Assembly (NCBI RefSeq): GCF_902506425.1 | Contig: NZ_LR732539.1 | Span: 1 to 64,000, forward strand | Direction of reading: 5' to 3' | DNA length: 64,000 nucleotides | Source of the DNA: Novosphingobium sp. 9U | GTDB lineage: Bacteria > Pseudomonadota > Alphaproteobacteria > Sphingomonadales > Sphingomonadaceae | Part shown: piece by piece, positions 25,192 to 34,983 of the stretch | Position numbering within the stretch: position 1 is the stretch's first letter | Layout of the letters: each line of letters begins with the position of its first letter | The notes under the pieces: generated by a model | What the model was told of the DNA's origin: nothing | The model's input: only the letters and a program-made list of their open reading frames with translations | Database searches by the model: none | Position numbers and translations under genes: made by a program

Positions 25192-26718
25192 ATGAACAGG
25201 GGCAAAGCGAGACTCGCCATCCGGGCGGCGCTGAAAGGCGCGATGCTGACGCTTGCCTTGGCGGCAGGGGCCGGACCGGTGCTTTCGGCTGCTCCGTCGA
25301 AAGCCGATCGCGAGCTTGAGGAACGCTTGCGCGCACATATCCAGGTGCTGGCCAGCGACGAGTTCGAGGGTCGTGAGCCCGGAACCGAGGGTGAGGCCAA
25401 GACGCTGCGCTACCTCGGCAAGGAGTGGTTCAACATCGGGCTGGTCTCTGGCACCAACGATCCGGGCCACGAGTGGTTTGCGCCCGTGACACTGATCGCC
25501 CGGGAGCCTGCCGGATACGCCGCGCAGTTCCTGGTCAAGGGGCGCAGGTTCGCCGTCGCCAAGGATCAGGTCCTCGTGCTGACCTCCGGCAAGCGCAGCC
25601 TGGTGCGCGAGGCGCCGCTGCTGTTCGTGGGCAAGGCGAGCAGTCCGGAGTTCACGCGTAACGAACTGGCGGGCCGTGTTGCCGTGCTACTCGACGGTGT
25701 TGCCCCCGAAGACAGTCCGGAGGTCAGCGCCCGCCAGAACCAACTCCTGGCGCAAGGCGCGTCCGCGGTGCTGACGGTGCTCGACGGCCAGCGCTCGCTC
25801 GAACAGGTCAGTGCCCGCCGTCAACGGACCGGCTATGCGCTGTCCCAAGAGACACTGGGTGGGGATCTGGAGGCGTTCATCACGCGTGACGCCATGGCGG
25901 CGCTGATGAAGGGCACGGGGCGGACACTAGCCGACTTGTCCAATGCGGCGACCCAGCCGGGCTTCGTGCCCGTGCCGCTGGACCTGTCGGTGACGCTGGA
26001 GGCGACCACCCAAGAGACGACGATCCGCACGCACAACCTGATCGGCAAGCTGCCCGGTCGGCGGCCGGAGTCCGGCGCGGTGCTGCTTTTGGCGCATTGG
26101 GACCACTTCGGCATCTGTGCCGAGCCGCCGGCCGAGGACCTGATCTGCAACGGTGCAATTGACAATGCCAGCGGCGTGGCCGCGCTGACGGAGGTCGCGC
26201 GCCGCCTCGCTCGCGGGCCGCAGATGGATCGGGACGTCTACTTCCTGGCGACCACCGCCGAGGAGCTCGGGCTGATCGGCGCGCACGCCTTTGCCGAGAA
26301 CCCGCCGCTGCCGCCCGACCAGATTGTCGCTGCCTTTAACATCGACAGCGTGGCGATCGCCCCGCGCGGCTCCCCCTTCGCCATCGTCGGACGCGGCATG
26401 ACGCCGCTCGACACGCAGATCGCCGAAGTCGCCAGGGCCGAGCGGATGACGCTGGTGCCGGGCAGCGAGGCCAACGAATTCGTCAAGCGGCAGGACGGCT
26501 GGGCCTTGCTGCAGCACGATATACCTGCCGTCATGGTGACGACAGCGTATGGCAAGATCGACCGCATGCGCGCGTTCTTCGATGGCGACTATCACCGCCC
26601 CAGCGACGATCTGTCGCACCCGCTGGAACTCGGCGGTGCGGCCGACGATGTCCGGATGTTGACGGCGCTCACCCGGCGGTTCGCCGATGCGCGGCGGGTT
26701 CCCGCAAAGACGAAATGA
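25192..26718 (+). CDS. M28 family zinc metallopeptidase
   Basis: A 508-residue secreted or periplasmic peptidase. The ATG at 25192 gives a basic N-terminus plus hydrophobic signal (GAMLTLALAAGAGPVLSAA). A PA-type insert follows, then the complete M28 zinc site: His and Asp in AHWDHFG, Asp in AIDNASGVAAL, the Glu pair in TTAEELGLIGAHAFAE, Asp in FNIDSVAI and His in DYHRPSDD. It probably acts as an aminopeptidase. It stands alone between a divergent metallopeptidase gene and guaB. In contrast to the interrupted M28-like gene at the left of the window, all ligands are present here. Confidence 0.92.
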   Translation: MNRGKARLAIRAALKGAMLTLALAAGAGPVLSAAPSKADRELEERLRAHIQVLASDEFEGREPGTEGEAKTLRYLGKEWFNIGLVSGTNDPGHEWFAPVTLIAREPAGYAAQFLVKGRRFAVAKDQVLVLTSGKRSLVREAPLLFVGKASSPEFTRNELAGRVAVLLDGVAPEDSPEVSARQNQLLAQGASAVLTVLDGQRSLEQVSARRQRTGYALSQETLGGDLEAFITRDAMAALMKGTGRTLADLSNAATQPGFVPVPLDLSVTLEATTQETTIRTHNLIGKLPGRRPESGAVLLLAHWDHFGICAEPPAEDLICNGAIDNASGVAALTEVARRLARGPQMDRDVYFLATTAEELGLIGAHAFAENPPLPPDQIVAAFNIDSVAIAPRGSPFAIVGRGMTPLDTQIAEVARAERMTLVPGSEANEFVKRQDGWALLQHDIPAVMVTTAYGKIDRMRAFFDGDYHRPSDDLSHPLELGGAADDVRMLTALTRRFADARRVPAKTK

Positions 26719-26734
26719 TGCCCTAGCGGTCTGA

Positions 26735-28249
<1,515 letters not shown>

Positions 28250-28282
28250 ACACGCGCGCGAGCGCAGCGTCGGGCCCTTCAA

Positions 28283-28389
28283 CCTCCCCTCCCGCTTGCG
28301 GGAGGGGCCGGGGGAGGGCTTGTTCGCCAAGCTCGCCCGCTATTTGAGACAAGCCCTCCCCAAACCCCTCCCGCAGGCGGGAGGGGCTT
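28283..28389. repeat. GC-rich triple-hairpin repeat element
   Basis: Two identical hairpins with 10-base arms CCCCTCCCGC/GCGGGAGGGG lie at 28286-28307 and 28365-28386. Between them, GGGGAGGGCTTGT (about 28311-28323) pairs with ACAAGCCCTCCCC (28349-28361). The whole can fold as three stems. This C/G-rich wording is common in sphingomonad intergenic repeats. It can end guaB transcription, and its last arm carries the ribosome binding site of the following gene. Confidence 0.7.
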
Positions 28390-28390
28390 C

Positions 28391-29566
28391 TTGACCCCCG
28401 CCGCCCGCGTCCAGGCTGCGATCGAGATTCTCGACCTCGTCATCGCGGCCGCCCGCAACAACGGCGCGCCGGCCGACCGCATCGTCGCAGACTGGTTCAA
28501 GGCTCGGCGCTTCGCCGGCAGCGGGGACCGGCGCGCCGTGCGCGACCTCGTGTTCCGCACCATTCGCGCGTGCGGCGAAGTGCCTGAAAACGGCCGCGCG
28601 GCCATGCTACTCCTGGCCGCAGGCGACGCCACGCTGTCCGATCTTTTCGACGGCTCTCGCCACGCACCTGCGCCCATAGCGTCGCATGAGGTACCAGCGC
28701 ACTCCGGTGTCGCTCCCGCGTGGCTGGTCGAGGCGCTGGCCCTAAGCGGAATCGATGGCCCGGAAGCCACAGCCTTGCTCGATCGCGCCCCGCTCGACAT
28801 CCGCGTCAACATGTTGCGTGCCGGTCGCGCGGAGCTTCCGCCCGGTGGAGAGCGCACGGTGGCGCCGAACGGCTGGCGGTACCCACACGGCACGCCTATC
28901 GAGGACACGGCAGCCTGGCGCGAAGGCATGATCGAAGTGCAGGACACCGGCTCGCAACTGGCTTGCGAGGCGGCGTCCGCCCGCCCCGGCGAAAGCGTGA
29001 TCGACTTGTGCGCAGGCGGCGGGGGCAAGACCCTGGCGCTCGCCGCGGCGATGGAGGGATTGGGACGGCTGCTGGCGACCGACACCGACCGCACGCGCTT
29101 GTCGCGTCTGCCACCCCGGGCCGAGCGCGCCGGCGCGAACCTGATCGAGATCCGCCTGCTCGACCCGAACCGCGAAGCACAGCAGCTTGCCGACTGGCAG
29201 GGACAGGCGGACGCGGTGCTGGTCGACGCGCCATGCTCGGGCACCGGCACCTGGCGCCGCAATCCAGAGGCGCGCTGGCGGCTGACGCCTTCGCAGTTGG
29301 AGCGGTACGTGGCCGTCCAAGCGCGACTGCTGGACGTCGCCGCCACGCTCGTCCGCCCCGGTGGTCGTCTGATCTACGTCACCTGCTCGCTCCTCGATGC
29401 CGAGGGCGCGGGCCAAGCCCAGGCCTTTCTCGACCGCGTCGGACCGGGCTGGACCGCCGAACCGCTCGCGCTGCCGGCAGGACGACCGCGCGGGCCCGGT
29501 GTGCGGCTCACGCCCGGGCATGACGGTACCGACGGCTTTTTCATCGCGCGCTTTCGTGCGCTGTGA
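28391..29566 (+). CDS. RsmB-like rRNA (cytosine-5) methyltransferase
   Basis: A 391-residue RsmB/NOP2/Sun-family enzyme that methylates a cytosine in 16S rRNA using SAM. The N-terminus is a NusB-like RNA-binding domain (RVQAAIEILDLVIAAARNNG, FAGSGDRRAVRDLVFRTIR). The SAM site is VIDLCAGGGGKTLALAAAM, and the two family Cys motifs are DAPCSGTGTWRRNPEARW and YVTCSLLDAEG, giving the catalytic and release cysteines. The start is a TTG at 28391, preceded by GGAGG at 28380-28384 inside the repeat element; no upstream ATG fits. It is followed by a TPR protein gene that overlaps or abuts its end. Confidence 0.9.
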   Translation: MTPAARVQAAIEILDLVIAAARNNGAPADRIVADWFKARRFAGSGDRRAVRDLVFRTIRACGEVPENGRAAMLLLAAGDATLSDLFDGSRHAPAPIASHEVPAHSGVAPAWLVEALALSGIDGPEATALLDRAPLDIRVNMLRAGRAELPPGGERTVAPNGWRYPHGTPIEDTAAWREGMIEVQDTGSQLACEAASARPGESVIDLCAGGGGKTLALAAAMEGLGRLLATDTDRTRLSRLPPRAERAGANLIEIRLLDPNREAQQLADWQGQADAVLVDAPCSGTGTWRRNPEARWRLTPSQLERYVAVQARLLDVAATLVRPGGRLIYVTCSLLDAEGAGQAQAFLDRVGPGWTAEPLALPAGRPRGPGVRLTPGHDGTDGFFIARFRAL

Positions 29567-29616
29567 TAGCGGTAGGGGAAATGACCAAGACATCGCTCTC
29601 GGCCAAGGACATCTTG

Positions 29617-30123
29617 ATGCGCTACACCCCCGTTGCACTCGCTCTTTCCCTCGCCGTTGCCATCAGTTCCAGCGTTCTCCACTCTGCCCCGACCGACGCC
29701 CTCAATAGCCGTGCCGCAGCGCTCCTGGCACAGGGTCGCGGTGAGTTGACGGCGGGTCGGACCGAGGCGGCGGTCGGCGCCTTCGAGGCCGCGTTGACGG
29801 TGCAGCCTGGCAATGCACAGATCCTGATAGAACTCGCGGCAGCCACCCGGCGGATGGGCCTGCAAGGCAAGGCGATTCACTACTATCGCCAGGCGCTCGA
29901 CACCGATCCACGCAACCTGGCCGCCATCGCGGGTGAGGGTGCCGCGCTCGCCGAGAAGGGCGCGACGGAGAAGGCGAACCGCAATCTAGCACGGCTGAAG
30001 ACGCTGTGCGGCGGGGACTGCGCGGAAACGCGCCAGCTCGCAGCCGTGATCGCTCGTGGACCAGCGCCACGCGTGGTGAGCGCCGCGGCGATCACGCCCA
30101 AGCCGGTCGTTTCGGAGAACTGA
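29617..30123 (+). CDS. Periplasmic TPR-repeat protein
   Basis: A small protein of 168 residues from the ATG at 29617, which follows AAGGA by seven bases and begins directly with a signal peptide (MRYTPVALALSLAVAISSSVLHS). Starts at 29581 or a GTG at 29563 are also possible and would overlap the methyltransferase stop. Two to three tetratricopeptide units are visible (LLAQGRGELTAGRTEAAVGAFEAALTVQPGNA, IHYYRQALDTDPRNLAAIAGEGAALAEKG), followed by a Cys pair (LCGGDC). TPR proteins are protein-protein interaction scaffolds; the partner is unknown. Likely co-transcribed with the upstream methyltransferase. Confidence 0.82.
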   Translation: MRYTPVALALSLAVAISSSVLHSAPTDALNSRAAALLAQGRGELTAGRTEAAVGAFEAALTVQPGNAQILIELAAATRRMGLQGKAIHYYRQALDTDPRNLAAIAGEGAALAEKGATEKANRNLARLKTLCGGDCAETRQLAAVIARGPAPRVVSAAAITPKPVVSEN

Positions 30124-30138
30124 GACCATCTGCGTTGG

Positions 30139-30167
30139 CGTCGTCCCGGGTCGAGCCCGGGACGACG
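30139..30167. terminator. Strong palindrome between convergent genes
   Basis: Perfect 12-base arms CGTCGTCCCGGG (30139-30150) and CCCGGGACGACG (30156-30167) around a five-base loop, placed between the convergent TPR and rppH genes. It shares its core with the palindrome at 57426-57446, so it belongs to a dispersed repeat family. It may act as a bidirectional terminator although no T-run follows. Confidence 0.55.
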
Positions 30168-30173
30168 TGGTCG

Positions 30174-30656
30174 TCAGATCAGCGAACGAAACTCATCGAG
30201 CACAGTCCGGTAGACGCGCTTCTTGAACGGCACGATCATTTCGGGCAGCAACTCGGGCTCTAGCCACTGCCACTCGCAGAATTCGGGCGGTTTGTGCGCG
30301 TTGAGATCGATATCGGCATCGTCGCCTTCGAAGCGAGCCAGGAACCAGGTCTGGCTCTGGCCGCGGTACTTGCCGCCCCACAGCTTGCCCATCAGGTGCT
30401 CGGGCAAGTCGTAGAGCAACTCCTCCTTGGTCTGCGCGAGGAGGCTGACGTGCTTCTCCTTGACCCCGGTCTCCTCCCACAACTCCCGCAGGACGGCAGT
30501 GCGCAAGTCCTCGCCGTCATCGACGCCGCCCTGCGGCATCTGCCACCAGTCGCCTTCGCGATTGTCGATACGCTTGCCGACGAACGCCTTGCCGCGGGCG
30601 TTCACCAGCATAACACCCACGCAGGGGCGGTACGGCAGGCGAGAAAAGTCAGTCAT
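30174..30656 (-). CDS. rppH: RNA pyrophosphohydrolase (Nudix)
   Basis: A 160-residue Nudix hydrolase that removes pyrophosphate from the 5' end of triphosphorylated mRNA, triggering decay. The start at 30656 gives the conserved N-terminus MTDFSRLPYRPCVGVMLVN. The Nudix box GX5EX7REUXEEXGU is complete (from GGVDDGED to WEETGV), preceded by DWWQMPQ. The RppH-specific stretch GQSQTWFLARFEGDDADIDLN and the end FKKRVYRTVLDEF are present. The gene is convergent with the TPR gene and separated from it by a strong palindrome. Confidence 0.95.
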   Translation of the reverse strand: MTDFSRLPYRPCVGVMLVNARGKAFVGKRIDNREGDWWQMPQGGVDDGEDLRTAVLRELWEETGVKEKHVSLLAQTKEELLYDLPEHLMGKLWGGKYRGQSQTWFLARFEGDDADIDLNAHKPPEFCEWQWLEPELLPEMIVPFKKRVYRTVLDEFRSLI

Positions 30657-30919
30657 CGGTGTGGGTGATCTCGAACTGTGGAAGAGCCGGCGCGTCTGCC
30701 GAAACGGCATTCGGCTGCGCGCGCGTAATCGACAATGGCGCAGGTACCGGCTCTTGACCAGTCGCTTTTATCGGCCTCTAGCGAGGCTGGAGTTTGGCCG
30801 GCAATGGATTTTCTAAATTGCCGCGTGGGTTGATCGGGATCAGGGGCGATCTCACTTAGATGGACAGGGCGGGGGCGCAACTCATAACGCAGCGCCGCGC
30901 CCGGCTTTAGAGGACTATC

Positions 30920-32875
30920 ATGGCAACACTTCCCGCCGAGCAGGACAGCGCGACCGTGGCGGCAACCGATGCGCCCGAGGCCGTTGTGGTGCGTTTCGCT
31001 GGCGATTCCGGTGACGGCATGCAGCTGACCGGTGGGCAGTTCACCTTGTCCACGGCGCTGGCGGGCAACGACCTTTCGACCTTCCCGGACTTCCCGGCCG
31101 AGATCCGCGCCCCGCAGGGCACGCTGTTCGGCGTCTCCGCGTTCCAGATCAACTTCGGCTCGACCGAGATCACCACCGCGGGCGATGCTCCCGACGTGCT
31201 CGTCGCGATGAACCCGGCGGCGCTGAAGACCAACGTCCAGGCGCTGAAGCCCGGTGGCCTGATCATCGCCGACACCGGTGAGTTCAACAAGCGCAACATG
31301 GAGAAGGCCAAGTACGAAGCCTCTCCATTCGAGGACGGCAGCCTCGCCAAGTGGGAGGTCATGGCCTTCGATATCAGCGCGTTGACGCTCGAAGCGGTAA
31401 AGCCGTTCGGCCTTGGCAACAAGGAAGCGCTGCGCTGCAAGAACATGTGGACGCTGGGCCTTGCACTCTGGATGTTCGACCGCGATCGCCAGCCGCTGAT
31501 CGACTGGCTCAACGGCAAGTTCGCCAAGAACCCGATTCTGGCCCAGGCCAACATCGCCGCGCTGAACGCTGGCCATGCCTATGGCGAGACGGCAGAATTG
31601 GCCGGGCCGCTCAAGAAGCTGCACCTGGATCCCGTGCCATCGGCACCCGGGCTCTACCGCACCATCACCGGCGCGGAAGCGGTATCGCTCGGCCTGGTTG
31701 CCGGCGCGCAGCTGGCGAACCTGCCGATGTTCTTCGGCGGCTACCCGATCACCCCGGCCTCGGCGATCCTGCACAACTTGGTAAAGATGAAGGAGTTCGG
31801 GGTCACGACCTTCCAGGCCGAGGACGAGATCGCCGCGATCTGCGCTGCAATCGGTGCGTCTTATGCCGGGCAGCTGGGCGTGACCTCGTCGTCGGGCCCC
31901 GGCATCGCGCTCAAGGGCGAGGCCATGGGCCTGGCGATCATGACCGAGCTGCCGCTGGTCATTGTCAACTCGCAGCGTGGCGGCCCTTCGACCGGCCTGC
32001 CGACCAAGACCGAGCAGTCGGACCTCTACCAGGCGGTTTACGGCCGCAACGGCGATGCTCCCATGCCGGTGATCGCCACTCGCTCACCCGCCGACGCGTT
32101 CGAGTGTGCGATCGAGGCGGTGCGCCTTGCGACCGAGTACATGACCCCGGTCATGCTGCTGACCGACGGCTACATCGCCAACGCGTCCGAGCCATGGAAG
32201 GTGCCCGATCCGGCCAGCTTCGCGCCGTTCCCGAAGACCTTCCTGGAAGAGACGAACAACCCCGAAGGCCGCGTCCTGCCCTTTAAGCGCGACGATCAGG
32301 GCGTTCGCCCTTGGATCAAGCCCGGGACGCCCGGTCTGATGCACCGCATCGGCGGCATCGAAAAGGCGATCGACAGCGGTAACATCGATTACGCCCCCAA
32401 TACCCACCAGTCGCAGACCGACGCCCGCGCCGCCAAGGTCAAGGGCATCGCCGCTGCCATTCCGGCGCAGGATGTCACGCTCGGCGAGGCTTCGGGCAAG
32501 CTGGCGGTGGTCGGCTGGGGTTCGACCTTCGGGCCCATCCACCAGGCCGTGCGCCGTGCCCGCCGCAAGGGCCTGGACGTGCACCACATCCACGTGCGCC
32601 ACATCTGGCCGCTGCCGGCGAACCTAGGCGAGTTGCTGGGCTCTTACGACAACGTGCTGGTGCCCGAGATGAACACCGGCCAGTTCAAGACCGTGCTGCG
32701 CGACCAATTTCTCGTGGACGCGGTGCCGCTGAACAAGGTGTCGGGTCAGCCCTTCGCCATTGCCGAGATCGAGGCTGCGATCGCCAAGTTCTTCGACAGC
32801 GTTCCGGGCAACGAAGGCGGCGAGGTCTTCGTCAACGAAGGCCAGCTGCCCAGCCCCGAAGCGCACAACGACTGA
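30920..32875 (+). CDS. korA: 2-oxoacid:acceptor oxidoreductase, fused gamma-alpha subunit
   Basis: A 651-residue subunit joining the gamma domain (VVRFAGDSGDGMQLTGGQFTLS, FPAEIRAPQGTLFGVSAFQINFG, about residues 22-200) to the alpha domain (LPMFFGGYPITPASAILH, FQAEDEIAAICAAIGASYAG, TSSSGPGIALKGEAMGLAI). With the beta subunit encoded next it oxidises a 2-oxoacid such as 2-oxoglutarate or pyruvate to the acyl-CoA with thiamine diphosphate, passing electrons to ferredoxin. Two-subunit enzymes of this kind occur in aerobes as KorAB-type proteins. The 17-base gap to korB indicates one operon. The exact oxoacid cannot be told. Confidence 0.93.
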   Translation: MATLPAEQDSATVAATDAPEAVVVRFAGDSGDGMQLTGGQFTLSTALAGNDLSTFPDFPAEIRAPQGTLFGVSAFQINFGSTEITTAGDAPDVLVAMNPAALKTNVQALKPGGLIIADTGEFNKRNMEKAKYEASPFEDGSLAKWEVMAFDISALTLEAVKPFGLGNKEALRCKNMWTLGLALWMFDRDRQPLIDWLNGKFAKNPILAQANIAALNAGHAYGETAELAGPLKKLHLDPVPSAPGLYRTITGAEAVSLGLVAGAQLANLPMFFGGYPITPASAILHNLVKMKEFGVTTFQAEDEIAAICAAIGASYAGQLGVTSSSGPGIALKGEAMGLAIMTELPLVIVNSQRGGPSTGLPTKTEQSDLYQAVYGRNGDAPMPVIATRSPADAFECAIEAVRLATEYMTPVMLLTDGYIANASEPWKVPDPASFAPFPKTFLEETNNPEGRVLPFKRDDQGVRPWIKPGTPGLMHRIGGIEKAIDSGNIDYAPNTHQSQTDARAAKVKGIAAAIPAQDVTLGEASGKLAVVGWGSTFGPIHQAVRRARRKGLDVHHIHVRHIWPLPANLGELLGSYDNVLVPEMNTGQFKTVLRDQFLVDAVPLNKVSGQPFAIAEIEAAIAKFFDSVPGNEGGEVFVNEGQLPSPEAHND

Positions 32876-32892
32876 TAAGCGGGACGAACCCC

Positions 32893-33942
32893 ATGAACGA
32901 CATGACCCCTATCCAGACCACGCTCAAGGACTGGGAAACCGACCAGGAAGTGCGCTGGTGCCCGGGCTGCGGCGACTACGCGATCTTGAAGGCCGTGCAG
33001 CGTACACTGCCGATGATCGGCGCCGACCCGGCGAACACCGTGTTCGTCTCCGGCATCGGCTGCTCGAGCCGCTTCCCGTACTATGTCGAGAGCTACGGCT
33101 TTCACACCATTCACGGCCGCGCGCCCGCGTTCGCGACCGGCATTAAGCTGGCGAATCCAGACCTGAATGTTTGGATCGTCACCGGCGACGGCGATGGCAT
33201 GTCGATCGGCGGCAATCACACGATGCACGTGCTGCGCCGCAATCTCGACTGCCAAATCCTGCTGTTCAACAACGAGATATACGGCCTCACCAAGGGCCAG
33301 TTCTCGCCCACCAGCCGTCCCGGCACGACCTCGCCGACGACGCCGCTCGGCTCCTACGACCGTCCGGCAAGCCCTTGCGCCTTTGCGCTCGGCGCCGGCG
33401 CTCGGTTCATCGCGCGTGCCTTCGACGTATCGAAGGAACTGCCGAACACTCTGATCGCGGCGCATGCGCACAAGGGCGCAGCGTTCGTGGAGATTTTCCA
33501 GAACTGCATTGTCTACAACAAGGATCGCTTCGACGACTTCACGTCCAAGGGCACCGAGGACATGCAGCTGTGGTGCAAGCATGGCGAGCCGCTGCTGTTT
33601 GGCAATCCCAAGACCGGTCCGCTCAAGGGTCTCTCGCTCGATCTCGATACGCTGTCGCTGAAGGTGGTCGAGGTCATAGACGGCGACTGGCAGGCAGCCG
33701 GCGTGGTCGTGCACAACGTGCGCAATCGCGGTTTGGCGCACATGCTCGTCGAGATGCCCCACGGTCCGTTCCCCATGGCGCTGGGCACGATCTACGACGA
33801 TCCGGCGCCGACCTTCGAGGGTTCGGTTGCGCTCGAGAAGCAGCAGGCGACCGCGGGCAAGACGGCCGACCTCGCCAAGCTGCTCGGCAAGGGCCAGACC
33901 TGGACGGTCGAGCCTGAAGCCGCGCACGGTCTGATGGATTGA
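32893..33942 (+). CDS. korB: 2-oxoacid:acceptor oxidoreductase, beta subunit
   Basis: A 349-residue thiamine-diphosphate-binding subunit. It has the N-terminal CPGCGDYAILKAVQ and GIGCSSRFPYYVESYGFHTIHGR motifs, whose cysteines bind an iron-sulfur cluster in this family, and the ThDP motif GDGDGMSIGGNH...NNEIYGLTKGQFSPTS. It pairs with the KorA-type subunit directly upstream. No ferredoxin gene lies next to it. The product acts in the cytosol in 2-oxoglutarate or pyruvate oxidation as an alternative or supplement to the lipoate-dependent complexes. Confidence 0.94.
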   Translation: MNDMTPIQTTLKDWETDQEVRWCPGCGDYAILKAVQRTLPMIGADPANTVFVSGIGCSSRFPYYVESYGFHTIHGRAPAFATGIKLANPDLNVWIVTGDGDGMSIGGNHTMHVLRRNLDCQILLFNNEIYGLTKGQFSPTSRPGTTSPTTPLGSYDRPASPCAFALGAGARFIARAFDVSKELPNTLIAAHAHKGAAFVEIFQNCIVYNKDRFDDFTSKGTEDMQLWCKHGEPLLFGNPKTGPLKGLSLDLDTLSLKVVEVIDGDWQAAGVVVHNVRNRGLAHMLVEMPHGPFPMALGTIYDDPAPTFEGSVALEKQQATAGKTADLAKLLGKGQTWTVEPEAAHGLMD

Positions 33943-33950
33943 CCTTCCGT

Positions 33951-33971
33951 CCTCTCCCCGGCGGGGAGAGG
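33951..33971. terminator. Hairpin downstream of korB
   Basis: Perfect 9-base arms CCTCTCCCC (33951-33959) and GGGGAGAGG (33963-33971) with a three-base loop, nine bases after the korB stop. It could end the korAB transcript or stabilise its 3' end; only a short T pair follows, so intrinsic termination would be weak. Confidence 0.5.
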
Positions 33972-34020
33972 AGCTTAGGTGCGGTCGACTTGGCATCCGT
34001 CGCGCGCCATAGCCGGGGTC

Positions 34021-34983
34021 ATGGATAACCTCACTCACAGCCTCGTCGGTTGGGCGCTCGCCGAGACAGGGCTGAAGCGCCGCACCCGCAAGGGCTTGGC
34101 CGCCTGCATCCTTGCGGCCAACATGCCTGACATCGACGTGTTCTGCGGCTGGGCGCCTTGGGAGCCGTTGGCGACGCACCGTGGCTTCACCCACGGTCTG
34201 GTCGGCGGCGTGCTGCTCATGCCGCCGCTGCTGGCTGCATTGCTATGGCTGCTCGACCGATGGCAGCAGCGCCGCGGGAGCACCTTCAAGAGCGGTCTGC
34301 CGATGCGCTTCGGCTGGCTCGTCGCCATCAGCTATCTGGGCGCCCTGACGCACCCGATGCTCGATCTGCAGAACACCTATGCAGTCCAGCTTCTCTCGGT
34401 CTTGAGTGCCAAGTGGTTCCACACCGATGGCCTGTTCATCGTCTCTCCCTGGCTGTTGGTCATGCTTGGCCTCGGCATCTGGCAAGCGCGACGGCGTAAA
34501 AGCGGCAAGCCGGCCGTTCTGGCGCTCGCAGTGGCTATGGTCTTCATCGTGGCGAACATCGGGATCTCGGCGCTGGCGTGGCAGGCACCATCACGCGGCG
34601 CTCCTTATGCGAGCCCCGATCGCGTCTTTGCCTCACCCGAGCCTCTCGCCTTCTGGCGCCGAGATGTGATCTGGCGTCAGCATGGTACGATCACGTACGG
34701 CCATTTCGACCCGCTGCGCAGCCTGACCTTGCTGGATGCGCTGGGCGCTTCCGTACCCGACCGCATGGCGGAGCCCGACGTCCAGCGCGCTGCTACCGCT
34801 AGCCGCCAAGTTCGCAAGTTCCTCGCCTGGTCGCAACTCCCAGTCGCTCGGGTCGAACGCCGCGGCTGCATCGCCAAAGTCACCTTCGGCGACGCGCGCT
34901 ACAGCGGACCGATGGTCAGCCGCAACTTCAACGTGTCGGTCAGTGTACCGTCGGCGGTGGCGGGCTGTCCGCCGGTTCGCTGA
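34021..34983 (+). CDS. Membrane-bound metal-dependent hydrolase (YdjM/DUF457 type)
   Basis: A 320-residue inner-membrane protein. The ATG at 34021 gives the conserved N-terminus MDNLTHSLVGWALAETG; an upstream start in the same frame adds a non-conserved extension. His/Asp motifs of this family are clear: THSLVG, AANMPDID, THRGFTHG and THPMLD, interleaved with hydrophobic helices. The C-terminal 130 residues are soluble. Members are called LexA-regulated or membrane-bound hydrolases; the substrate is not established. It is convergent with the PAP2 gene, whose stop overlaps its 3' end by 44 bases. Confidence 0.85.
   Translation: MDNLTHSLVGWALAETGLKRRTRKGLAACILAANMPDIDVFCGWAPWEPLATHRGFTHGLVGGVLLMPPLLAALLWLLDRWQQRRGSTFKSGLPMRFGWLVAISYLGALTHPMLDLQNTYAVQLLSVLSAKWFHTDGLFIVSPWLLVMLGLGIWQARRRKSGKPAVLALAVAMVFIVANIGISALAWQAPSRGAPYASPDRVFASPEPLAFWRRDVIWRQHGTITYGHFDPLRSLTLLDALGASVPDRMAEPDVQRAATASRQVRKFLAWSQLPVARVERRGCIAKVTFGDARYSGPMVSRNFNVSVSVPSAVAGCPPVR

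Noticed and set aside
29563-29616. GTG or ATG start for the TPR protein overlapping the methyltransferase gene end
   Set aside because: Possible, but the ATG at 29617 has better spacing to AAGGA and begins directly with a signal peptide.
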